From Marinomonas algarum (GTDB taxonomy: Bacteria; Pseudomonadota; Gammaproteobacteria; Pseudomonadales; Marinomonadaceae), in NCBI RefSeq assembly GCF_020532605.1, contig NZ_JAJATW010000008.1, forward strand, positions 1 to 64,000: DNA of 64,000 nucleotides, read 5' to 3'. Within the stretch, counting starts at the first letter, position 1. Every line of letters starts with the position of its first letter. The position numbers and the translations under genes are program-made. Below are positions 1 to 7,064 of this stretch, one piece after another. Under the pieces are notes generated by a model, which saw only the letters and a program-made list of their open reading frames with translations, ran no database searches and was not told the DNA's origin.

Positions 1-117
1 GGTCCAATCAATAGTCTTGGATAACCTTACTAAAGGATGATTCGAGTTAATGATGTCTACGAGCTGAGGTTGAAATAAATCTTTTTGTGGAATGCTCTCT
101 GTCTGACGAGGCTTCAT
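1..117 (-). CDS. IS5-family transposase, N-terminal 39 residues (cut by window edge)
   Basis: The minus strand opens with ATG at 117 and stays open to base 1, giving 39 residues. The stretch DLFQPQLVDIINSNHPLV followed by RLSKTIDW is the typical start of IS5-type transposases (DUF772 N-terminus, a DNA-binding helical part before the DDE domain). Only the 5' end is visible, so neither the catalytic residues nor the IS ends can be checked. The gene points out of the window, away from the neighbouring 25-bp repeat. Family assignment rests on a short stretch. Confidence 0.65.
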   Translation of the reverse strand, partial: MKPRQTESIPQKDLFQPQLVDIINSNHPLVRLSKTIDWT

Positions 118-356
118 AAAACTCACCGATTCTGCAACTTTTTGGGCCTTACACTGTATTTACAGCAAGATTTAGACATAAACTATCTAATAAAAACACA
201 ATAAATTCAATAGGTTGAGAGTTATTCAGGGACAACTAATATAATTTCTGTTATTTGAGAGTCTTTAAGATTTAAATGTGACGAAATCGCCATAATTAAA
301 TTTTTTAGTCTTGAAGAATAGGAAAAGATAAAAATGGCTTATGTATAAAGTTGTAT
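118..356. other. Gene-free AT-rich spacer between IS5 transposase start and the left boundary repeat
   Basis: No convincing gene is seen here. It should contain the 5' untranslated part and terminal inverted repeat of the IS5-type element, but with the other IS end outside the window the terminus cannot be placed. Confidence 0.5.
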
Positions 357-390
357 TTATAGATTCTTTTTAATAATGGCATTAAGCCAT
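357..390 (-). pseudogene. Detached C-terminal tail of the TehB-like methyltransferase gene
   Basis: On the minus strand this piece reads WLNAIIKKNL then TAA (stop at 359-357). The first eight residues, WLNAIIKK, are identical at DNA level and in frame to the end of the methyltransferase gene at 6215-6841, which continues instead with SPSCADAAC. I infer that this is the original 3' end of that gene, left behind when the element between 366 and 6270 inserted. Confidence 0.75.
366..390. repeat. Left 25-bp direct repeat (putative attachment site)
   Basis: All 25 bases are identical and in the same orientation as 6246-6270. It begins CTTTTTAATAATGG and ends ATTAAGCCAT. Identity stops abruptly on both sides. 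The transposase stop codon lies 18 bp away on the element side. The repeat encodes the C-terminal residues of the target methyltransferase, which is how site-specific elements often spare the gene they enter. Confidence 0.85.
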
Positions 391-408
391 TCCAGATAAA
401 TTGGGAAT

Positions 409-1773
409 TTAATCAAATTCACCTTTATCAAGTAAATTACAAAATGTGGGAATGTGAGCACCGTAATAGCGTTTTTCTCCAATAATTTCTATTTTGTATT
501 TTTGTTTTGTTGATTGTGAATCAAAAAGACTATCGGTCATTAAGTAAAAGGCTGGAGCCTCTTTAACGGGCTTACGTTTCTTCTTGCGAATCGTACTTGT
601 TGTTGGCTTATTGGCCTCTGCGTTATAAAGCATTTTGGCTCTAACAACATCAAAGCTGTATCCTCTGCCCATACGCTGGACATCCTTTTCATAGCGATTA
701 ATACTTTCAGTATAGGTATTGGTCACAGGGTAATCAAAGCCATTTAAAATCTCAGGCATCCAGTTCGATAAAGCCGTTGTTAAAGCTTCAAAGTAATGTG
801 CAATTTGAGGTGATAAGCCTCTTTGCCAATCCATTAAAGCTTGCTCTGCGGTTTTGGAATCTAGGTCTTGGTCAAACAAACAGTAAAACGCTTCTTTAGC
901 ATCATAAGACAATCCTAAGTCTGGAAACCATGCTGACCATTGCTGTAGCTTTTCAAATTCTTCATCGGTCAATGAATGACGACGTTTTGACAGCACAAAG
1001 CGCTCATTCTTTAGTTTTATACGGTCTTTGCGGTCTAGCTTGCTACGAATCGTTTTACGGGCTTTTTCAAGACACTCTAACGAAATGCGTACAATATGGA
1101 ATTTATCGACCACCACGATTGCATGAGGCAATACTTGGTTTACCGCATCTTTGTAGGGTCGCCACATATCCATCGTTACGATTTGCACATTCTTAGGATT
1201 TTTTAGGGATTTTAAATGCCGAACAACATCGGCTTTCTTTCGAGAGGGTAGCATGTCAAAGATGCTATATTGCTCGATGTTGGTTAAGATGCACCGATAG
1301 CTACCGACTAGCTTTGACTCATCAATACCAAGCACTCTAGGCGTTTCAAACGGCATTACTTTAGATTGCGTGTCAACGTAATCATCAAAGACGTGTCGGA
1401 TCGTTTTTTCATCCAAACCTGTTTCTCTGGCAACCACTGCAAAGGTATCGCTCATGGAGCGCTTTTGAATGTACTCTTTGAGTCGTGTGGTCATTAAACG
1501 CTTATCGTCAATATCGTCTAGCGGCTCACGAAAAGTTTTACCACATGAACGGCATTTATAGCGCATACGCTGAATTTTCAGAATAACAGGTTTACCTTGC
1601 ATGGGAGCATCAAAGAAAACCTGCTCAGTTTTGTCGTGAGAGTATAGTTGTGAAAAGCCACAATGCGGACAGGCTTGAGGCTTAAATCGGCTTTCTACGG
1701 TGATCTCTAAATGTCCTTCATGCTCTTGCTGAGAAAGAGCATGGAAGCCTTTTAGGTTGAGTAAGCAGTCCAT
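409..1773 (-). CDS. ISL3-family transposase
   Basis: This is a 454-residue DDE transposase of the ISL3 type. An N-terminal zinc ribbon uses CPHC (35-38) and CRSC (74-77), followed by a helix-turn-helix region around 100-130. The catalytic domain starts at LGIDES (D151), continues with TMDMW (D202) and ends at NTYTESINR (E356). A Lys/Arg-rich stretch follows near residue 395. Length is normal to slightly long for the family and the frame is intact. The start codon lies only 3 bp after the stop of the specificity gene, and I see no terminal inverted repeats on either side, so it does not look like a free-standing insertion sequence but like the last gene of the operon. It ends next to the left 25-bp repeat. 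Its role in moving the element is an inference. Confidence 0.88.
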   Translation of the reverse strand: MDCLLNLKGFHALSQQEHEGHLEITVESRFKPQACPHCGFSQLYSHDKTEQVFFDAPMQGKPVILKIQRMRYKCRSCGKTFREPLDDIDDKRLMTTRLKEYIQKRSMSDTFAVVARETGLDEKTIRHVFDDYVDTQSKVMPFETPRVLGIDESKLVGSYRCILTNIEQYSIFDMLPSRKKADVVRHLKSLKNPKNVQIVTMDMWRPYKDAVNQVLPHAIVVVDKFHIVRISLECLEKARKTIRSKLDRKDRIKLKNERFVLSKRRHSLTDEEFEKLQQWSAWFPDLGLSYDAKEAFYCLFDQDLDSKTAEQALMDWQRGLSPQIAHYFEALTTALSNWMPEILNGFDYPVTNTYTESINRYEKDVQRMGRGYSFDVVRAKMLYNAEANKPTTSTIRKKKRKPVKEAPAFYLMTDSLFDSQSTKQKYKIEIIGEKRYYGAHIPTFCNLLDKGEFD

Positions 1774-1776
1774 CGC

Positions 1777-2877
1777 CTAACTCACTTTGGCCGCTTGTTC
1801 GTGTGCCGCTATTTTTTTGTCAGCGTATTCCACAACGTCTTTGATAACCAATTTTTGTACAGCTGAAATCAGGGTTTCCATTGATGATAAATCTGGCTGA
1901 TTATTTTGGCTTGGTAATTTCATTTTAAGATTCAAACTTTGAGAACTTCTTAATTTATTGCCGTAATCGAACTTATTCATCAATGCTTGGTTTATAGAAG
2001 ATGTAAAAAATAACATCATTTCTCTAGAGTAATTTTTACTTTTTGACCAATAAGCCCCCGTGTCATCGCCAGCCCCATAGTCATAGCTACGGTAAAAGGC
2101 ATTGCCAAAAATATCGACTGTAATTGAGTTTCTTGGAAAAGATGCGATAGGATTTGAAATATAATTAACAACCCCTGTATCCGTAACCCCAGACATTACA
2201 AAAGGTATATCTCCTGGTAATTGGTCATCTTTTTTAAGTCGTCGTCCTTGTTTGATTTGGTCAAAAATATCTTTAAATTTAAACTCGCACCAAGCAAATC
2301 TTCCACTTTCAAAGTCCTCTAAAGCCTTCTGCTCTTCAAGAGTTAAGTGATAATCTTTTAAACCTGATGCTTTTAAGTATGCTTCTAATTCAGTTATACG
2401 CTCTGCTTCTAATTCAGTTATAAAACGCTCCATAAAATCGAAGTCAATTTTTTCATTATCTACTGGAAGCGTTAAAATCTGGCTTTTGATGATACTTACA
2501 TTAAAGCTTGAGCTTCCCCAAGAGAAAGAGCTAAAGGCTTTTGCCATTGTCGATATAAAAAACTGAGCATTCTCTTTGTCAAAGCGACTTTCTTTAGGCT
2601 TCAAAATTTTAATCTTATCCCCAGTAAAGTAAGGTTTTTGTTGATAGAACATGGTGGCAGTATCTTGTCCAAAGGCAATAGTATTCCCTTCATTCAAAAA
2701 ACTGGAATCTTCGTCAATAAAGCCTTTTTGACCGTTGCTTGTTCCCATTCGCACCACATAGGGATAAACACCGTTTTTTAGCACATTTACTTTATTTGCA
2801 TCGAAACGCTTCTTTGAAGTTTGAACTTCAAACAAATCCCCTAATTTAAACTCCCCCCACTCAACACTTTCCAGCAT
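1777..2877 (-). CDS. BcgI-like restriction-modification specificity subunit
   Basis: This 366-residue DNA-recognition subunit resembles HsdS and BcgI B proteins. It has two target-recognition domains, each opening with a similar phrase (EWGEFKLGDLFE near residue 6 and AWCEFKFKDIFD near 195). They are joined by a helical linker at about 140-190 and followed by a C-terminal helix containing QKLVIKDVVEYADKKI. Family knowledge says such a subunit pairs with the fused nuclease/methylase to give a bipartite target. The gene follows the nuclease/methylase gene by 17 bp in one operon. The linker contains an exact duplication, ITELEAER/ITELEAYL (153-168). The C-terminus appears complete even though a transposase gene starts 3 bp later. 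Confidence 0.85.
   Translation of the reverse strand: MLESVEWGEFKLGDLFEVQTSKKRFDANKVNVLKNGVYPYVVRMGTSNGQKGFIDEDSSFLNEGNTIAFGQDTATMFYQQKPYFTGDKIKILKPKESRFDKENAQFFISTMAKAFSSFSWGSSSFNVSIIKSQILTLPVDNEKIDFDFMERFITELEAERITELEAYLKASGLKDYHLTLEEQKALEDFESGRFAWCEFKFKDIFDQIKQGRRLKKDDQLPGDIPFVMSGVTDTGVVNYISNPIASFPRNSITVDIFGNAFYRSYDYGAGDDTGAYWSKSKNYSREMMLFFTSSINQALMNKFDYGNKLRSSQSLNLKMKLPSQNNQPDLSSMETLISAVQKLVIKDVVEYADKKIAAHEQAAKVS
2381..2422 (-). repeat. 24-bp-period tandem repeat in the linker of the specificity gene
   Basis: An 18-bp sequence (GCTTCTAATTCAGTTATA on the plus strand) occurs at 2381-2398 and again at 2405-2422, a period of 24 bp or eight codons. It encodes the twice-repeated ITELEA in the helical linker between the two recognition domains. 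Copy-number change would keep the frame and alter the spacing of the domains. Confidence 0.85.
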
Positions 2878-2894
2878 TTTGTTAAGTGGGGAAT

Positions 2895-4925
2895 CTACTT
2901 TCCCGAAGCATCACCTTTTTGCTTTAGAAGCTGAGAAACTTCCCAAGCCAAATAATTGCTCACGGTGCGTTTAAAATTGTCCAGTGTCGGCTTAGTATCA
3001 ATAGGGATCGATTGGTTCCAGTCTGCACCATTATTTGGGTCAATCGTGCTCTCGTGATACTCATCTTTGGTCAGAATGCTTAGCTTACTTGAGCCAAAGC
3101 GTACTAAATCCACGACTTCTTGATAGCGCTCTTTAGCCCGGTCTGTATCCTTAAGGTTGTTGCTTGCTTTCTTACGATTGGTGCGGGTGTAACCATCATT
3201 GGAAAAATCAATAAACTTCACCATTTCATCTTTTTGATGCGAGTCATTTACTCGAAATACATAGATGTAGGTTTGTACACTCGATTTACCAATGAAAATG
3301 TCGATGGGCATTTTGATACTGGCAATCAGTGTATGATTTTTAAGGATGCGTTGATTTATTGTCGTGGCTCTACCCGAACCCGCAGAATTTTGAATAATGA
3401 TGGACGCATACCCTTTGTGCATCATATTTAAAGCCTTCTCCACAAAGTTCATACCATTACCGTCAGCAGAGTAAGGGGGGTTAAGAATAAAAGCATCGGC
3501 GGGGAAATGCTTATCAGTTTCGCCAAAACCATATTTTCCATCAAAGGTTAATGAATCTTCGTTGAGAATGTTAGAGCTACCATCCCCCATCAAAATCATG
3601 TTTAGAATCGCCAACATATAAACACTGGAAAGCATTTCTAAACCAAGCAATTGTTCTGCTTTAATTTTCGCTTCTTTAAGTGCAAGCTCGTCTGGAGAGG
3701 TAATGGTGTTTTTGGCATCATTGAGCATCTCATTCATTGCCGCTACCAATAAACCAGCAGAGCCTGTTGCAAAGTCCCATACATAAGAGTTTTTATTCAC
3801 TCTTGCTAGCTTTGTTAGCATGGTAGCAATGTAAGAAGGTGTAAGAACTACGTCATTAAGTTTGTCCTGTGAAAATCCGAGCCAGCCATACATTTCGTTA
3901 AAGAGTTTGCCTGTGAAGTCGGTGGTTAAGCCAATTTTGTAGTAAATACCCAAGTCATCAATAATCTTAGTAAAGACGCGTTTTAGTTGGCTTTCACCAT
4001 CCATAACTTTATTGATATTTTCGGTTAGAAGAGTGTTTGAAAGCGTCCTGATAATTAAGTCTTTTTTATCTTGCGGAATGTTTTTGTTTTTTAAAAACGC
4101 TTCAATTTTACGAATGACAATATCGCCATCACGATTACCTTCTTCGGTTGAGGACTTTAAGTCCGACTTTTCAAGTGGTGCGACTTTGTTAGGCACACCA
4201 AGCGTAGCAATAATAGAGGAGGCAACAAGATAAACGCGGTCGTTTTCACCCAAACCTTTCTCGTTCTGATAAATATCGTGATTAAGATTACGTAAACTGA
4301 CATCAATTTCTTTTTCACGCTGAGATTTAAGTTTGTCTAACTCTTCATCTGAGAGACTTAATGATTTCACTTGCTCAATAAAATCATCAAAGTGTTCGCC
4401 AGATAAAAAAGAAAAATCGGTGTATTCGCCAACTTTTTGACCTGCCCCTAAGTTATCCTTGGAGACAAAGTACACACCGATTTCATGTTGTAAATCACCT
4501 GAGCTGTCTTTGTACCCAGTCACCCCAATGGCGATAATATCGGTGTAGCTAGTGTGATGAAGAATCGCATTAGCGTAGTGAACCGCACCGTTTACAGCAT
4601 AGTCTTTGATATTTTTGAGGTTAGGTTCGTTTTTGGTAGTCAGATTGTCAACTTGACCATCTGAGTTGAGTTTTTCGAGCTTGCCTTTGTAACCTTTATA
4701 CTCGATTAGGATAGGAAAATAACTAAGCTGCTTGTTTTGTAACAACAGCTTTGCATCAGGACGATTGCCGCCTTTACCACCACTTTTTGAATGGTAGTCA
4801 TTCAACGCCTTATCAATTTCAGAATTTAAAGACTCTTGCTCTAGTTTGTAAGGTAAGCCGTAAGACTTTAACCATCCGTTAGCCAATTCTGCGACATTCG
4901 GTTCAACTGATTGTATTTTTGCCAT
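2895..4925 (-). CDS. BcgI-like fused restriction endonuclease/N6-adenine methyltransferase subunit
   Basis: This 676-residue protein has the layout of BcgI A and related type IIB enzymes. The N-terminal nuclease domain has a PD-(D/E)xK pattern (P56-D57, then E75-Y-K77). A helical HsdM-like middle follows, then a gamma-class N6-adenine methyltransferase with the SAM-binding motif DFATGSAG (384-391) and catalytic NPPY (482-485). With the specificity subunit it should cut DNA on both sides of a bipartite site and methylate that site. It is the first gene of the pair. The start is fixed by GGAG about nine bases upstream, which lies inside the first of three operator-like repeats. A long N-terminal part and presence of both activities argue against an ordinary type I HsdM. 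Confidence 0.87.
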   Translation of the reverse strand: MAKIQSVEPNVAELANGWLKSYGLPYKLEQESLNSEIDKALNDYHSKSGGKGGNRPDAKLLLQNKQLSYFPILIEYKGYKGKLEKLNSDGQVDNLTTKNEPNLKNIKDYAVNGAVHYANAILHHTSYTDIIAIGVTGYKDSSGDLQHEIGVYFVSKDNLGAGQKVGEYTDFSFLSGEHFDDFIEQVKSLSLSDEELDKLKSQREKEIDVSLRNLNHDIYQNEKGLGENDRVYLVASSIIATLGVPNKVAPLEKSDLKSSTEEGNRDGDIVIRKIEAFLKNKNIPQDKKDLIIRTLSNTLLTENINKVMDGESQLKRVFTKIIDDLGIYYKIGLTTDFTGKLFNEMYGWLGFSQDKLNDVVLTPSYIATMLTKLARVNKNSYVWDFATGSAGLLVAAMNEMLNDAKNTITSPDELALKEAKIKAEQLLGLEMLSSVYMLAILNMILMGDGSSNILNEDSLTFDGKYGFGETDKHFPADAFILNPPYSADGNGMNFVEKALNMMHKGYASIIIQNSAGSGRATTINQRILKNHTLIASIKMPIDIFIGKSSVQTYIYVFRVNDSHQKDEMVKFIDFSNDGYTRTNRKKASNNLKDTDRAKERYQEVVDLVRFGSSKLSILTKDEYHESTIDPNNGADWNQSIPIDTKPTLDNFKRTVSNYLAWEVSQLLKQKGDASGK

Positions 4926-4926
4926 T

Positions 4927-5043
4927 TTCCACGCTCCATTCCGTTTTATGGTCTAAAGTATAGCATGAAAAGTTCCACTGCCTATTCCGTTTTAATAAGT
5001 TTTGACAGAAGGTTTAACTAATCAGGTTCCACGCACTATTCCG
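4927..5043. promoter_or_regulatory. Three direct repeats TTCCAC-N5-ATTCCG upstream of the restriction-modification operon
   Basis: The motif TTCCAC-N5-ATTCCG occurs exactly at 4927-4943, 4973-4989 and 5027-5043, the spacer being GCTCC, TGCCT and GCACT. Within each copy the TTCC core recurs 12 bp apart. Copy 2 covers the expected -35 zone of the promoter at 4957-4962 and copy 1 covers the ribosome-binding site of the nuclease/methylase gene. The arrangement suggests sites for a regulator, but no regulator gene is present in the element. Confidence 0.75.
4957..4962 (-). promoter_or_regulatory. Extended -10 box for the restriction-modification operon
   Basis: Read on the minus strand the hexamer is TATACT, preceded by TG one base upstream (TGCTATACT), an extended -10 element. 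No good -35 hexamer is seen at the right distance, which fits either an extended -10 promoter or one that needs an activator bound at the repeat lying there. Transcription would start about 25 bases before the nuclease/methylase ATG. Confidence 0.55.
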
Positions 5044-5045
5044 CA

Positions 5046-5094
5046 TGATCTTTTTTTTAAAGTCATCGAATTCGATGACTTTAAAAGCAGATCA
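5046..5094. other. Perfect 32-bp palindrome inside a 49-bp imperfect one
   Basis: Bases 5055-5086 form a perfect palindrome centred on GAATTC. Each arm contains TTTTAAAGTCATC or its complement. Outside it, TGATCT (5046-5051) and AGATCA (5089-5094) extend the symmetry. It lies between the HNH gene and the restriction-modification promoter. No proper T-tract follows it on either strand, so it is a poor intrinsic terminator. It could be a protein-binding site or a cruciform. Confidence 0.7.
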
Positions 5095-5117
5095 ATAAGG
5101 CCCCCTCTTAAACCATC

Positions 5118-6221
5118 TCACCCCTCAGTCGGCGGGTTAATGTCGTAGTGAGCAGGAGGCTCAGCAACAAGGTCGAGCGGAGTCTGCGGTAGGGCGGTTT
5201 GAGCGGTTTGAAACTGGTTCACTGCCACCCACAGTTTAGCTTGGCTGTGTTCAGCGATTTGGTAAGCCCAGTTACTAACCGAAAGCGCTTTTTCAGCATC
5301 GCATTGAAAGTACTGGTCGAGTTCACGCTCAATGTGCCCACAATGCACAACCAAATTTTGCTCTTGCCAGTGCGTTCGGTGTTTGGGAGCCGCTAAATAG
5401 TCTCGCTTATTGTTATTGCAAGTACGGTGTGCCGCGACAAAATTATGCGCAAGATCATGTGAATAACGAGAAAAAGGAATGAAGTGATCCACTTCTGTGT
5501 CATTTTTCATCGGTTTACGACAATAAAAACAGAGATCAGACTGCAGATCGACAAGAACAGGCTTCGCCTTACTCAACGCCTGACGATCCAGCCCAAAAAG
5601 AAAATCTTGAACGAGACTCTGCGAACCAATCAGCACCTGATTGTGCTTGATACTCTGAATTTTTTGCAACCAAGCATTCTTAGCAAGATAGGTAATAAGG
5701 TCATAAAAGCGACGAAAACAATGCGCAATGCCAGCATTCAAAGTAATGTGTTTGGTACTTTGAGTGTGAGGGTACAAAAAACATTCTTCTTGCCGAGCGA
5801 GAATCTGCAGTCGCCAGAGCGGGCCATTTTTTAACGTTGTCATCGCCGCAGTAAACGTCGGCTTATAGAGAGGGCTTTGTTTGAGTTGCCTTAAATTGCG
5901 GATATTTTTCTGCTGACAATCAAACAGCATACTAATGATTTTTGATTGCTTACCAGTGTTTTGTTTGAGCAGGGCGTCTTCATTCTCGTGTTGTGATGAA
6001 AACGGAGTGGCATGATGCCAATACAAGGTAATCAACTTATCTGCCAACGTCGGCAGCTCAATGACCAAGGGCGCGTCATCCGCAATGGTCGCTTGCTCAA
6101 CGCACACATCGGCTATGGCGTGCAGCAACGCAAATTTATACGTGGCACTAAAATCCCCTTCTACCAACAGACGCTGCACATAAGCGATAAAATCCAGCTG
6201 TTGTTGCAGGCTATTTAACAT
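5118..6221 (-). CDS. HNH nuclease-domain protein of the element
   Basis: This 367-residue protein has a mostly helical N-terminal part of about 220 residues that I do not recognise, followed by an HNH nuclease core. The core has CFYC (C231, C234), VDH (D245, H246), N260 and HRTCNNNK (H265, C268, N269, K272), the zinc-supported version found in McrA- and Cas9-type HNH domains. The C-terminal 80 residues are unassigned. ATG overlaps the methyltransferase stop by 7 nt (6215-6221), so translation is probably coupled and transcription comes from the methyltransferase promoter. It belongs to the inserted element. A restriction or anti-phage role is inferred from the adjacent restriction-modification genes. 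The exact function is unknown. Confidence 0.8.
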   Translation of the reverse strand: MLNSLQQQLDFIAYVQRLLVEGDFSATYKFALLHAIADVCVEQATIADDAPLVIELPTLADKLITLYWHHATPFSSQHENEDALLKQNTGKQSKIISMLFDCQQKNIRNLRQLKQSPLYKPTFTAAMTTLKNGPLWRLQILARQEECFLYPHTQSTKHITLNAGIAHCFRRFYDLITYLAKNAWLQKIQSIKHNQVLIGSQSLVQDFLFGLDRQALSKAKPVLVDLQSDLCFYCRKPMKNDTEVDHFIPFSRYSHDLAHNFVAAHRTCNNNKRDYLAAPKHRTHWQEQNLVVHCGHIERELDQYFQCDAEKALSVSNWAYQIAEHSQAKLWVAVNQFQTAQTALPQTPLDLVAEPPAHYDINPPTEG

Positions 6222-6841
6222 GCAGCATCAGCACAAGAAGGCGACTTTTTAATAATGGCATTAAGCCATATCTCATGACTGCGCTCAGGGCGTTGATCTT
6301 GACTTTGCCAGTGTTTAACAAGCGTTAAACTAGGGCAGTGGGCAATCAGATTCATCAGCGCCGCTTCGTCTAAGTCGGTAAACAGGCGGTCATTGTGTCG
6401 GCGCTCTTCTGTGCCATATTTAAACGAAACATATAGCACGCCCTCGGCTTTAAGCGCGTTTTGTAAATTCAAAAACACCTCAGAAAGCTCGCGTTTAGGA
6501 ACATGAAGCAAACTGGCACAACACCAGATACCATCGTAGCGCTGTTGGTCTTTTAACTGTTGAAAGGTTTTCACTTCCACAGGCTGGCCCAAGTGTTCGG
6601 TGGCTAACTTGGCTATTTCTGCGCTGGCATCAAATGCACTGACCTGAAAGCCCTGCTGTTTAAAATACGCAGCATCACGAGCCGAACCACAACCCGCATC
6701 TAAAATATGTCCTTGTGGCATAACGTGTGGCAAAAACTCACCATACACCGCCGACATATCCACTTGAAGAGTTGAATCAGCAAACTGTTTTGCATTTTGG
6801 TTATAAAATTGTAGGGTGCTGTTTGACATGATGTTTGACAT
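6215..6841 (-). CDS. TehB-like class I SAM-dependent methyltransferase with replaced C-terminus
   Basis: The protein has 208 residues. The SAM-binding loop is ILDAGCGSARD (46-56), with an acidic post-motif residue in AFDAS and a motif-IV-like YDGIWCCASLLHV near 105. It resembles TehB/UbiG-like small-molecule methyltransferases. The substrate cannot be deduced. The final residues after WLNAIIKK, namely SPSCADAAC, come from the inserted element, while the original tail NL is found at 357-365. Two in-frame starts exist (6841 and 6829). AAGGA about 12 bases upstream of 6841 favours the first. The last 7 nt overlap the HNH gene. The fold appears complete, so the enzyme is probably still active. 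Confidence 0.82.
   Translation of the reverse strand: MSNIMSNSTLQFYNQNAKQFADSTLQVDMSAVYGEFLPHVMPQGHILDAGCGSARDAAYFKQQGFQVSAFDASAEIAKLATEHLGQPVEVKTFQQLKDQQRYDGIWCCASLLHVPKRELSEVFLNLQNALKAEGVLYVSFKYGTEERRHNDRLFTDLDEAALMNLIAHCPSLTLVKHWQSQDQRPERSHEIWLNAIIKKSPSCADAAC
6246..6270. repeat. Right 25-bp direct repeat (putative attachment site)
   Basis: This is identical to 366-390 and in the same orientation. It lies inside the methyltransferase gene and encodes WLNAIIKK. To its right the gene is intact. To its left begins element DNA, encoding the substitute tail and the HNH gene. Confidence 0.85.
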
Positions 6842-7064
6842 GAAAGGCGCCGTTCCTTGGTTTTTCAGAAGGTTTTAATCTACCTTATCAATACTGACAA
6901 AGACAACCGTGTAAAAAACATAAGCCAGTCAGTCGTACAGTAAAGTCGCCGTTTATTGATCAACGCGTATTGTAAGCTTATGTAAAGACACACTAGAATG
7001 CGTCCTGATATTAGTCATCTTTTACGCCATCGATTCAATAGATTACTGCTTCTAAGGAGCTCGT

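Larger units (their letters stand above)
366..6270. mobile_element. Defence element inserted in the 3' end of a methyltransferase gene
   Basis: The segment is bounded by a perfect 25-bp direct repeat and carries, all on the minus strand, an HNH protein, a BcgI-like restriction-modification pair and an ISL3-type transposase. The right copy sits inside the methyltransferase reading frame and the left copy keeps that gene's original last codons. Together these show an insertion that duplicated or reused the gene's 3' end. No tyrosine or serine integrase is present. The recombinase is therefore either the ISL3-type protein, an enzyme supplied elsewhere, or one that has been lost. The restriction-modification part looks visibly more AT-rich than the chromosome beyond 7 kb. 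Confidence 0.7.

Noticed and set aside
5046-5094. Reading the long palindrome as an intrinsic terminator.
   Set aside because: The stem is flanked by A after the hairpin on the minus strand and by AAAAGCAG on the plus strand. There is no U-tract in the right place.
366-6270. The 25-bp repeats as a target-site duplication of a single ISL3 insertion.
   Set aside because: ISL3 elements typically make 8-bp duplications, and the sequence repeated is a functional gene end with matching reading frame, which fits an attachment site better.
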